DNA of 38,985 nt from Candidatus Limiplasma stercoravium (lineage in GTDB: Bacteria; Bacillota; Clostridia; Christensenellales; Aristaeellaceae), in contig DVME01000084.1 in the NCBI GenBank assembly GCA_018715175.1, positions 1 through 38,985 of the forward strand. The letters run 5' to 3'. The notes beneath the pieces are model-generated. The model did no database searches, was not told the DNA's origin, and saw only the letters and a program-made list of their open reading frames with translations. Shown piece by piece: positions 24,621 through 32,508 of this stretch; positions within the stretch are counted from its first letter, which is position 1; each line of letters opens with the position of its first letter. The position numbers and the translations under genes were made by a program.

Positions 24621-24642
24621 AAGCCCGGGACATCCCGGGCTT
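24621..24642. terminator. hairpin between convergent genes, likely terminator
   Basis: AAGCCCGGG pairs with CCCGGGCTT (24621-24642, apex ACAT), followed by CTTTGC on the + strand. It lies 5 nt beyond the phosphoglucomutase stop. The U tails are short on both strands, so strength is uncertain. Confidence 0.55.
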
Positions 24643-24647
24643 CTTTG

Positions 24648-26066
24648 CTACGCCAAGGCGCTTTTGAGAAACTCCTCCATCACGCGGGACAGCCGCTCGG
24701 CCTCGGCGCGCTCGGGCATTTCGCAAAACACGCGCAGCCGCGGTTCCGTGCCGCTGAAACGGGCAATCAGCCAGCCGTTTTCAAACAGCACTTTGCATCC
24801 GTCCATGTAGTTGGTTCCCACCACAGGCACCGCAAAGGCGGGCAGCTTTTTGTCCACCAGGAGCAGCTGGCAGAGCTTTTGTTTTTCTTCCTCGTCAAAG
24901 GGCCAGTCGTGCTCGGTCATATAGGCGCTGCCAAAGGTGGCGTAGATTTCGCGCAGAAGTTCGCTCAGGCGCCGCCCGGTTACGCTGAGCATCTCCACAA
25001 GCAGGGTGGCGGCGTATATGCCGTCCTTGCCGTTGATGTGCCCGCGCACGGTGAGGCCGCCGCTGCTTTCGCCGCCGATCACGGCGTTGTGCTCCTTCAT
25101 GGCGGCGGAAATGTGCTTAAAGCCCACCGGCACCTCGTAGCACGTTTCGCCAAAGGCCGCGGCCACGCGGTCCAGAAGGTGCGTGGTGGCCAGGTTGCGC
25201 ACGGCAGGGCCGTGCCAGCCCTTGTATTTGAGCAAATAGTAATACAGCAGCACCAGCACCTGATTGGGATGCACAAAATGCCCCTCGTCGTCGATGATGC
25301 CCAGGCGGTCGGCGTCGCCGTCGGTGGCGATGCCGATGTCGGCATGCTTTTCCAGCACCGTGGCCTGCAAAGCCCCCAGGGTATCCACGTTGGGCGCGGG
25401 AAGCCGGCCGCCAAAAAGCGTGTCGTGGCGCTCGTGGATTACGCTCACGTCGCAGCGGGCGGTCAGCAGGATGGTTTGCAGGGAGGTTTGGCTGACGCCG
25501 TACATGGGATCCAGGATGATGCGCAGGTTGCGGCTGCGGATGGCGTCCATGTTCACGCCGCGGATGATGGCGTCGATGTACTGGTTTTGGGGATTGATTT
25601 CCTGCACCAGCCCTTCGGCCACGGCGCGGGCATACGGCACGGCCTGGATGTCGGCTTCGGATACGGCGTTGGCTTCTGCGCCCACGCTGGCCGTCACATC
25701 CTCGGAGGCGTCGCGGCCGCCTTTGGTAAAGAGCTTGATGCCGTTGTACAACGCCGGGTTGTGGCTGGCGGTTACCGCCATGCCATAGGGAAGGCCGTAA
25801 TACTGCACCGAGAACATAATCAGCGGCGTAGGCGCGGAGCGGTTCACCAGCAGTACATGGATGCCTTCGCCCGCCATGACTTCCGCCGCCCATTGCGCAG
25901 CCTCGCGGCTGAGAAACCGGCGGTCGTAGCCGATGACAAAGCTGCGGTCGGCCACGTCTTCCCGCTTCATGCGCCGGGCCACCGCGCAGGTCAGGCGCTG
26001 TACGTTTGCTTTGGTAAATCCGTCGCCGATGATCGCGCGCCAGCCGCCCGTGCCAAATTCGATCAT
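24648..26066 (-). CDS. phosphoglucomutase/phosphomannomutase family protein
   Basis: The protein has 472 residues. FGTGGWRAIIGDGFT at the N-terminus, the phosphoserine loop TASHNP (Ser101), the Mg-binding DGDADR (249-254), the sugar-binding GGESSGG (331-337) and the phosphate-binding RFSGTEPRLR near the end are complete, so an active alpha-D-phosphohexomutase is predicted. It interconverts hexose 1- and 6-phosphates, supplying UDP-glucose-type precursors; a link to the glucan synthase is only inference. ATG 26066 is preceded by AAAGGAGG at 9 nt; an upstream in-frame ATG (26096) is ignored. It probably shares a transcript with the amidohydrolase gene, 79 nt upstream. Confidence 0.93.
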   Translation of the reverse strand: MIEFGTGGWRAIIGDGFTKANVQRLTCAVARRMKREDVADRSFVIGYDRRFLSREAAQWAAEVMAGEGIHVLLVNRSAPTPLIMFSVQYYGLPYGMAVTASHNPALYNGIKLFTKGGRDASEDVTASVGAEANAVSEADIQAVPYARAVAEGLVQEINPQNQYIDAIIRGVNMDAIRSRNLRIILDPMYGVSQTSLQTILLTARCDVSVIHERHDTLFGGRLPAPNVDTLGALQATVLEKHADIGIATDGDADRLGIIDDEGHFVHPNQVLVLLYYYLLKYKGWHGPAVRNLATTHLLDRVAAAFGETCYEVPVGFKHISAAMKEHNAVIGGESSGGLTVRGHINGKDGIYAATLLVEMLSVTGRRLSELLREIYATFGSAYMTEHDWPFDEEEKQKLCQLLLVDKKLPAFAVPVVGTNYMDGCKVLFENGWLIARFSGTEPRLRVFCEMPERAEAERLSRVMEEFLKSALA

Positions 26067-26145
26067 ATCGGTTTCCCTCCTTTGTGCCGGATGCAATTAT
26101 GATAGCACGGCCGCGCCCCGGCGTAAAGAGAAAAAGAACCGCCTC

Positions 26146-27678
26146 TCAGGGATAAATGCGCACGCCGTCCTTCCACGTCCCCAGGATGCGCCCGCCGTGC
26201 GGCCAGGCCTCAGGCCCCAGGGTCAGGTCGCCTTCCGCCAGGGTCAAATCGGCGCGCAAGCCGGGTTGAAGCCTGCCTTTTTCCCTTTCCTCGCCGTACT
26301 GATAAGCGCCGTAAACCGTCGCGGCGCGAAGGGCCTCCCGAAGGCCGATGCGCTCCTGCGGGCCCAGCGCCCGCCCGGAGGCCGTGAGGCGCAGGATGGC
26401 GCAGCGCAGGGTATCGAGCATGTCGGGTGGCAAAACCGGCGTGTCCTGGTGCAGCGTAAAGGGAATGCCCAAGGCCTGGGTGGAACGCAGGGGACTGATG
26501 CCGCCAGCCCGCTCAAGGCCAAGATTTTGCACATGTACGTCGCCGTAGCGCTCCACATGCTTGACGAAATAGCTGGGCATGAGGCCCAGGGCTTTGACGC
26601 GGGGCAGCTGATCGGGGCGCATGAGCTGCGCGTGAACGATGACGTTGCGCGTCCGGCTGGGCGCCTCGTGCGCGTCCAGCAAGCGGTCGATGGCGGCGTC
26701 GCCGTTACAATGCGTCAGAAGCTGGACGTTTTCCGCGGCGGCGCGCCGCACCGCCGCGCGCGCCTCGTCAGCGCTTGCCGCGGGATAGCCGCGTTCCTCT
26801 TGGCGCCCTTCGGCGGGAAGATAGGGCCGGGTGAGCCAGGCGGTGCGCCCTTGCGGGCTTCCGTCCAGGAAGAGCTTGTATCCGGCCACGCGCAGCCGCC
26901 CCAGCCGAAAGCCCACGGCCCCGGACGGCGGGGTGCGCACGTCCGCGTAGGCTACGACATCCAGCGACAGCGCTTCGCCGCAAGCCGCGTCGCGCAATAG
27001 GTCAAAACCAGTCTGATCCAGAAATCCCTCCTGCACGGTGGTCAGCCCGTAGGAGGCGTAAAGCCGCTGCGCCTTTTGAAGACCCCGACGCAGCCGTTTG
27101 GGGTCCGGCGCCGGCATATGCGCACGCGCGGCGGTGAAGGCCTCCTCCTCCAAAAAACCGTTGAGCCTTCCCTCCTCGTCTCGGCCCAAGCGTCCGTTGG
27201 GCGGATCGGGGCTGTCTTCTCGCAAGCCGCACAGGGCCAGCGCCCGGCTGTTCAGACAGGCCATATGCCCGCTGTCGGCGCTGACGGCCACGGGCCGCGC
27301 GCCCAGGCTGTCCAGCGCATCGCGCGTCAGCGGCACCTTGCGAGGATCATACCCTGCGCCCATCAGCCATTCGTCCGGCGCCAGATCGCGGCCGTGCGCC
27401 CGTAGCGCTTCCAGCGCCTCCTCGACGCTCTCGACTTCTGATAGCGGCGCCATGAGCAGGCTTTGGGCCGTGTGTACCAGGTGGCTGTGGCCATCCACAA
27501 AGCCAGGCAGCAGCGTATGCCCTTCCAGGTCAAATGCTTCCGCGCGCGCGCCGCCAAGGGCGCGCAATTCCTCCCGGCTTCCAACGGCCAAAATGCGCCC
27601 CTCTCCCATCAACAGCGCGTCCGCGGTGGGATGGGCGTCGTCCATGGTGAGAATCACGCCGTTTTCAAACAAGGTCAT
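26146..27678 (-). CDS. metal-dependent amidohydrolase, YtcJ-like
   Basis: The protein has 510 residues. The N-terminal beta-sandwich (FENGVILTMDD, VGSREELRAL) is followed by the metal-binding VDGHSHLVH (His64, His66), a long insertion and the LLTHCNGDAAIDRLL and VIVHAQLM motifs. TLHQDTPV and the C-terminal sandwich (GLRADLTLAEGDL) complete the YtcJ/Amidohydro_3 layout. These enzymes hydrolyse amides or formamides of unknown identity. No signal peptide, so cytoplasmic. The start at 27678 is fixed by AAAGGAGG at 8 nt; another ATG 4 nt upstream is out of frame. It is divergent from rluB. Confidence 0.92.
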   Translation of the reverse strand: MTLFENGVILTMDDAHPTADALLMGEGRILAVGSREELRALGGARAEAFDLEGHTLLPGFVDGHSHLVHTAQSLLMAPLSEVESVEEALEALRAHGRDLAPDEWLMGAGYDPRKVPLTRDALDSLGARPVAVSADSGHMACLNSRALALCGLREDSPDPPNGRLGRDEEGRLNGFLEEEAFTAARAHMPAPDPKRLRRGLQKAQRLYASYGLTTVQEGFLDQTGFDLLRDAACGEALSLDVVAYADVRTPPSGAVGFRLGRLRVAGYKLFLDGSPQGRTAWLTRPYLPAEGRQEERGYPAASADEARAAVRRAAAENVQLLTHCNGDAAIDRLLDAHEAPSRTRNVIVHAQLMRPDQLPRVKALGLMPSYFVKHVERYGDVHVQNLGLERAGGISPLRSTQALGIPFTLHQDTPVLPPDMLDTLRCAILRLTASGRALGPQERIGLREALRAATVYGAYQYGEEREKGRLQPGLRADLTLAEGDLTLGPEAWPHGGRILGTWKDGVRIYP

Positions 27679-27746
27679 CCATGGCACCTCCTTTGGTAAG
27701 GAAAGCATTTCCTGCCTGCCGCCGGGCTATGCGCCGTCCCGACGGC

Positions 27747-27796
27747 TTGCCAAGGCGCGCCGTTTCTGCTATGCTAAAGCCGCGCATCAGATGCGC
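27747..27796 (+). promoter_or_regulatory. sigma-A promoter of the rluB operon with downstream dyad
   Basis: TTGCCA (27747-27752), a 17-bp spacer and TATGCT (27770-27775) form a plausible promoter. GCGCATC/GATGCGC (27782-27796) is a 15-nt dyad at the expected transcription start, just before the ribosome binding site, and could be an operator or a 5'-end stem. Confidence 0.5.
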
Positions 27797-27809
27797 AGGA
27801 GGACGGTTT

Positions 27810-28529
27810 ATGCGGCTGCAAAAGTATTTGGCCGCCTGCGGGGTCGCTTCCCGGCGCGCCTCGGAAGGGCTCATCGCCCAGGGGCGGGTGACGGTGGACG
27901 GCAGGGTGGTTACGGAAATGGGCGCGCAGGTGGAGCCGCGGCAGGATGTGCGGCTGGACGGCCGGCGGCTTGAGATGGAAACGGAAAAACGCTACATCCT
28001 CTATCATAAGCCGGCTGGCGAGGTGACCACCCTGAACGACCCGCAGGGACGTCCCACGGTGGCCGACCGGTTCCGCGATTTTCCGGTGCGGCTGTATCCG
28101 GTGGGACGGCTGGACTATGACAGCGAAGGGCTTCTGCTGTTGACCAACGACGGCGATTTGACGCAGCGCCTGCTTCACCCGTCCAACGAGGTGGACAAGA
28201 CCTACCTGGCCCGGGTCAGCCGTGAGCTCACGCCCCAGGAGGCCAAGCAGCTGGAGCGAGGCGTCATGGTGGAGGGCCGCCGCACGGCCCCTGCGCGCGT
28301 CAAGCGCCTGTACGCCTGCCCGATGTATTCCGACTTGCTCGTCACCATTCACGAGGGACGCAACCGCCAGGTGCGCAAGATGATGGAGCAGGTGGGGCAC
28401 GAGGTGGTCATGCTGCGCCGGGTGCGCTTTGGCCCGATCCGGCTAGGCAGCCTCAAACGCGGCGAGTGGCGCGAGCTCACTTCGGAGGAATTGCAAGCCC
28501 TGCGCGGCATTCAAGGAAAGGAAGGATGA
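27810..28529 (+). CDS. rluB: pseudouridine synthase, RluB/RsuA family
   Basis: The protein has 239 residues. An N-terminal S4 RNA-binding domain (about 1-48; MRLQKYLAACGVASRRASE) precedes the catalytic domain. This carries the family motif GRLDYDSEGLLLLTNDGDL (catalytic Asp102), the YHKPAGEVTT segment and EGRNRQVRKMM. It isomerises a uridine of 23S rRNA (RluB position) or 16S rRNA (RsuA). The S4 linker and RRASEGLI sequence resemble RluB of Firmicutes, so that name is preferred. AGGAGG stands 7 nt before ATG 27810. One nucleotide separates it from the next gene. Confidence 0.93.
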   Translation: MRLQKYLAACGVASRRASEGLIAQGRVTVDGRVVTEMGAQVEPRQDVRLDGRRLEMETEKRYILYHKPAGEVTTLNDPQGRPTVADRFRDFPVRLYPVGRLDYDSEGLLLLTNDGDLTQRLLHPSNEVDKTYLARVSRELTPQEAKQLERGVMVEGRRTAPARVKRLYACPMYSDLLVTIHEGRNRQVRKMMEQVGHEVVMLRRVRFGPIRLGSLKRGEWRELTSEELQALRGIQGKEG

Positions 28530-28530
28530 T

Positions 28531-29355
28531 ATGAGCGTATCCGCCTGTTGGCAGGCGCAGCGGGAACGTTTGCGCCAAGCGCTGGATCAGGCAACCACCC
28601 TGGCGCAGGCCGCGCACGCGGTACGCATGGCCCTTGACCGGGCCGAGCAGGGCGCGCTGGCGCAACTGCAAGACGACGTTTTGCGCCAACAAACCGGCGT
28701 GCTGTTTGCCTGTCTCAAATCATCCGCCGCGTGGCTGGACACGCGCGTGGCCGCCACCGTCTACAAGCCTGCGAAACGGCCTGCGCAGAGGTTCGCATTC
28801 TGGGGCGCCGCCGCGCTGACGCAGGCGCTTCTGGGGCTGTATTGCCATTTCAAGGATTTTTGGCCCGGGTGGGTGCTGGCGTTGGCGGCGGCGGGCCTGA
28901 CGCTGGCGGCGCTGATGAACGAGCGCAAACGCCAGGGCGCCGAGGAAGATCAAACGCAGATTCTCCTGCGCGTTGACGCGGACGCGCTGCTGGAGGTTCT
29001 GGATGCGCAGATGCGCTCGCTGGAACGCTATGAAAGCGACTTCGGCTACCTCAACGAGCTGCGCGACGCCGGCCGGCCCCACGACGACCCGGCGCTGCTC
29101 AACCGGGCGCAGGATCTTATGGAAGCCCTTTACGAATGTGGAGCGTCCGGCGAGGAACCGGCGGGCGAGGCGGCCGCCGGCATGCTCAGGCTGCTGGGTT
29201 TGCGGGCAGTAGACTACTCCGAGGACAGCCGGCGCCTGTTTACCACCCTGCCCAGTCGCACGGAAACGCGAACCCTGAGCCCGGCGTTGGTGTCCGTTCA
29301 GGACAACCGCCTGCTCAGGCGAGGAACGGCGGCGGTCAAGAACGATGCTGCATAG
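28531..29355 (+). CDS. unrecognised two-TM protein, partner of the Hsp70-like protein
   Basis: No family is recognised. The 274-residue protein has an amphipathic helical N-terminus (1-60). Two membrane spans follow, close together (about 88-105 and 111-128), joined by a short loop. Then comes a charged helical domain (about 130-215; ADALLEVLDAQMRSLERYE, and the acidic ECGASGEEPAGEAAAG turn) and a short C-terminal tail. Both termini probably face the cytoplasm. It begins 1 nt after the rluB stop and ends 8 nt before the Hsp70-like gene, so the three are one operon. A role as membrane anchor or nucleotide-exchange-like partner of that ATPase is inference from the pairing. Confidence 0.65.
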   Translation: MSVSACWQAQRERLRQALDQATTLAQAAHAVRMALDRAEQGALAQLQDDVLRQQTGVLFACLKSSAAWLDTRVAATVYKPAKRPAQRFAFWGAAALTQALLGLYCHFKDFWPGWVLALAAAGLTLAALMNERKRQGAEEDQTQILLRVDADALLEVLDAQMRSLERYESDFGYLNELRDAGRPHDDPALLNRAQDLMEALYECGASGEEPAGEAAAGMLRLLGLRAVDYSEDSRRLFTTLPSRTETRTLSPALVSVQDNRLLRRGTAAVKNDAA

Positions 29356-29363
29356 GAGAATGC

Positions 29364-31247
29364 ATGAGATACATCGGTTTTGATTTGGGCGACGGGGAAA
29401 GCGCCGTTGCCGCCTACGAACAGGGCTCGGGCATCGAGCCGGTCATTTTGCCGGTGGCGGGCGCGCGCAGCCTGCTCAGCGCCGTGGGGCTGCTCAACGG
29501 CGAGATCGTGGTGGGGGAGCGCGCCTATACCGACGCGCTGGCCGACCGGCTGAGCGTAAGGTTCAAAAGCCGCTTTTCCACCGATCCTGCCAGCCATGAC
29601 GACCTGGCGCTCTTCGCGCGCGGCGTATTGGCGGATCTGTACCAAAGCGGATCCGCCGGCCCGGACGACTGCTTTGTGGTGGGGTGCCCGGCGGGTTGGA
29701 GCGCCGCGAGCCGGGCGCGCTACCGCGAGCTGCTTCAGAGCGCGGGCGTGCCGTTGCCTCAGGTAATTTCCGAATCCAGAGCGGCGTTTTTGTACGCCAA
29801 ATATGCGCGAACCGTAGCCCTGGACGTGGACGTGATCAACCAATGCGCGCTGGTGGTGGACATTGGCTCTTCCACGCTGGACTTTGCCTACATCGTGGAC
29901 GGACGCGAAACGGGCGTGGGAACCTTTGGCGAAAACAACCTGGGCGGCGGCTTGCTGGACGCCGCGCTCTTGCGCCGCGCCGTGGAACGCAGCCCCCAGC
30001 GGGACCTATTGCGCCGGGTGCTGGCGCATAGCCGCAGCTGGCATAGCTATTTGGAAATCCAAGCCCGTCGGGTGAAGGAGGAATACTTTTCCCGCCTGCA
30101 CGACGAGCAGGCGCCCGTGGTGCGTCGGCAGGTGCGCGTGTGCTACGACGGCGTGCAGCGCCTGACCTTGACGCTGGATCCCCAGGAAGCCGAAACCCTG
30201 ATGCAAGAGCCTTTGGAAGAGCTTGACGGGCGCAGCTTTGTCAGCGCGCTCAAAGAAGCGCTGGCGCAGGCCGCTCGACTTACCTCTGACGAGCCGCCGC
30301 GCCTGGTGCTCATTACCGGGGGCGCATCGCGCATGCCGCTGTTTCGGGAGCTGTGCCAGGAGGCGTTTGAGGCCGCCGTGGTGGTCAGCTGCCCGGAGCC
30401 GGAGTTTTCCATTGCCAAGGGCCTGGCCTATGCCGGCTGGATTGACGAAAACCTACGTGCCTTTCGTGCGGCCGTGCGCGAGGAAATCACCGACGCGCGC
30501 GTGGGCGGCGTGGCCCGGCGCGCTTTGAACCAGCTGCTGCCCGGCGTGGCGGATGCGCTGGCGGGCCTATTGATGGAGGAGGCGGTGGCGCCGCTTACGC
30601 AGGCCTGGAAACGCGGCGCCATTGGCACCCTGGGCGAACTGAACGACCGCCTGGCCCAGCGCATGCGCCAGGTGCTGGCCTCGCCCTTGACCGAGCGCGT
30701 CCTGGCGCCGGTGATCGCCGAATGGCTCAAAGGGATGGACGAAGAGCTTCAGGAATTGGTCAATCCCATCTGCGACCGCTACGACGTGCCGCGCCGTGAG
30801 ATGAAGCTCAACCTCGCCGCGGGCGCTTCGGCGCTGGCGCCGTCGGTTCAGGGCGTCGTATCCCTTTCGCCGGTCGGCGCGGCGCTAGGGGCGGTGGTCA
30901 GCGTTGTGACGGCGGTTTTATGCGGAGGCGGCGGCGTGGCGCTGATTGCCGCCGGGCCCGTTGGCATGCTGGCGGGCTTGGTGCTGGGCGCGGTGGCCTC
31001 GGCCTTGGGCTGGGGCCCGGTCAACGCGGCGCTGATGCGCGTGCATGTGCCGCTGCTGCTCAGGCATGGGCTCCTGGAAAAACGCTTGACGGGCGACACC
31101 GTGCGCGCGCGGATACGCGAAGCCCTGCGCCGCGAGTTGCAGGGCGAAAACGGCCCCTTTCAGACCCAGCTGGTCGAAGGCTTTTCCAAGGCGTTTCGCG
31201 CCTATGTGTATGGCGTGGCGCAGGCGGCGGAAATTCCCATTGGCTGA
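29364..31247 (+). CDS. atypical Hsp70/actin-fold protein with C-terminal hydrophobic domain
   Basis: The protein has 627 residues. The ATPase fold is recognisable: IGFDLGDGES (4-13, phosphate 1, with Asp-Gly replacing the usual Thr-Thr), VVDIGSSTLDFAYI (about 165, phosphate 2) and LVLITGGASRMPLF (about 314, adenosine). FSIAKGLAYAGW ends the domain. A DnaK substrate-binding domain is missing. Instead residues 380-480 are helical and 485-560 are very hydrophobic and glycine-rich (ALGAVVSVVTAVL, GMLAGLVLGAVASALGW), followed by an amphipathic tail. It may insert in or ride on the membrane. ATG 29364 follows TAGGAG by 4 nt. Its start overlaps the two-TM gene's neighbourhood, and expression is coupled. 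Function unknown. Confidence 0.82.
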   Translation: MRYIGFDLGDGESAVAAYEQGSGIEPVILPVAGARSLLSAVGLLNGEIVVGERAYTDALADRLSVRFKSRFSTDPASHDDLALFARGVLADLYQSGSAGPDDCFVVGCPAGWSAASRARYRELLQSAGVPLPQVISESRAAFLYAKYARTVALDVDVINQCALVVDIGSSTLDFAYIVDGRETGVGTFGENNLGGGLLDAALLRRAVERSPQRDLLRRVLAHSRSWHSYLEIQARRVKEEYFSRLHDEQAPVVRRQVRVCYDGVQRLTLTLDPQEAETLMQEPLEELDGRSFVSALKEALAQAARLTSDEPPRLVLITGGASRMPLFRELCQEAFEAAVVVSCPEPEFSIAKGLAYAGWIDENLRAFRAAVREEITDARVGGVARRALNQLLPGVADALAGLLMEEAVAPLTQAWKRGAIGTLGELNDRLAQRMRQVLASPLTERVLAPVIAEWLKGMDEELQELVNPICDRYDVPRREMKLNLAAGASALAPSVQGVVSLSPVGAALGAVVSVVTAVLCGGGGVALIAAGPVGMLAGLVLGAVASALGWGPVNAALMRVHVPLLLRHGLLEKRLTGDTVRARIREALRRELQGENGPFQTQLVEGFSKAFRAYVYGVAQAAEIPIG

Positions 31248-31251
31248 GCGC

Positions 31252-32253
31252 TCAGGGCGCGGGAAACCACATTTCGTCTTGAATGGTCAGTTCGCTGTCG
31301 GCCTGGATGAGATCCATGATGCGCTCGTAATCCGCGCCCGTGGCCCATTCGGGCCGAAAGTTGTTTTCCGGGCGGGCGCTGGAGGTGAGTACCGGCATCA
31401 GCCGCAGCGTCAGGCCCTGGTATTCGCCGCCGTCAAAGGAAAGCACGGCCTGCGCCACCACCGCGTCGAAGGTCGTCATCTCGTGCGTGCCGCCGAAGAC
31501 CAGGTTGCCCAGGCTGTAAAGCACCACGCCGCCGCCGCGCGCTTCCACGCCCTGCACGCAATGCGGATGGGTGCCCACCACGAGATCCGCTCCGTTGCGG
31601 ATGGCGTAGTCCGCCATGTTTTCTTGGGTGCGGTTGTGCGTGGGGCTGTACTCCTTTCCCCAATGATAGGAATAGACGATCACGTCGCATCCCGCGGCGC
31701 GAAGCGCTTCCAAATCCTGCTTTACAGGGGTACGATCCTCCAGATAGGTGGTTTCGCGGCAGCCGGCAAAGCCGATTTTATACCCGTTGACGGTGCGCGT
31801 GTAGCGGTAGGTGAAGCCGCTGTAAGCAATGTTGCCCATGCTCAGCGCCGAACGGGTGCTTTCGCGCCCGGGGAGGCCGAAGTCAATGGTGTGATTGTTG
31901 GCGATGTTCACCTGCTCGATGCCGGCTTCGCGCAGGATGGCGGTATAGGCGGGCGCGCCGCGAAAGGTGTATTCCTTGCCGCGCTGATGGCCTTCGCTTC
32001 CGTCCTGAAGAACCACCTCCAGGTTGACCAGACTGATATCGTCGGTGAGGAAAGGCTCGGCGATTTGAGAAAAACACCACCCATACCCTTCCTTTTCGAT
32101 AACGGTATCAAAGGTATAGGCCTCGCCCTTCCATTCCTCGCGCGTGCCTAGCACGCAGTCCCCGCCCAGGGTAATCGTGACTTCTTCCGCCCAAGCCGCG
32201 CCCCCAAGCGCGCCCCAAAACGCCAGCAGCAGGCATGCCAAGCGCCGCGTCAT
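31252..32253 (-). CDS. exported CapA-family metallophosphatase-like protein
   Basis: The protein has 333 residues and a signal peptide (about 1-22, ending AWA). The PGA_cap fold motifs are complete: ITLGGDCVLG, LVNLEVVLQ, NIANNHTIDFG, YSYHWGKEY, VVGTHPHCVQ and YSLGNLVFG. The Asp/His set fits a calcineurin-like metal site. Family members take part in poly-gamma-glutamate capsule handling, or have unknown extracellular roles; no capB/C genes are nearby, so a capsule role is not supported. GGGGGCGG is the ribosome binding site near 32253. Its stop lies 4 nt from the stop of the convergent Hsp70-like gene. Confidence 0.9.
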   Translation of the reverse strand: MTRRLACLLLAFWGALGGAAWAEEVTITLGGDCVLGTREEWKGEAYTFDTVIEKEGYGWCFSQIAEPFLTDDISLVNLEVVLQDGSEGHQRGKEYTFRGAPAYTAILREAGIEQVNIANNHTIDFGLPGRESTRSALSMGNIAYSGFTYRYTRTVNGYKIGFAGCRETTYLEDRTPVKQDLEALRAAGCDVIVYSYHWGKEYSPTHNRTQENMADYAIRNGADLVVGTHPHCVQGVEARGGGVVLYSLGNLVFGGTHEMTTFDAVVAQAVLSFDGGEYQGLTLRLMPVLTSSARPENNFRPEWATGADYERIMDLIQADSELTIQDEMWFPAP

Positions 32254-32436
32254 ATCGCCGCCCCCTTTTTTCTTTCTCTAGGACGTGCGATCAAGAAAAA
32301 AGGTTGACACGGCAAATATAAAATTATTTTATGGAAAATAACAAACCAAATAATACATGCGTGAAATGGGCGCCCAAAAGCCTTCAGGATGCCTTGACTC
32401 GCTTAAAAAACATTTGCAAAATCAAGCAAAAACCCC

Positions 32437-32465
32437 TTGTCAAAAGCGAACGCGCGGCGTATACT
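32437..32465 (+). promoter_or_regulatory. sigma-A promoter of the MATE transporter gene
   Basis: TTGTCA (32437-32442), a 17-bp spacer and TATACT (32460-32465) are about 45 nt before the start. The AT-rich 255-bp spacer upstream also holds TTGACA at about 32312-32317 with a poor -10. I see no gene in that spacer. Confidence 0.65.
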
Positions 32466-32508
32466 GTGCGCGCCGGAAAACGGCATGATGGCAAAGGGGG
32501 CTACCAAA

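Noticed and set aside
24645..26102. A 485-codon + strand frame opposite phosphoglucomutase
   Set aside because: It is the shadow of the conserved hexomutase; its composition is aberrant and it lacks a ribosome binding site.
32254..32508. A small gene in the AT-rich spacer before the MATE gene
   Set aside because: Short open frames there (for example from 32331) lack a ribosome binding site and run across the MATE promoter.
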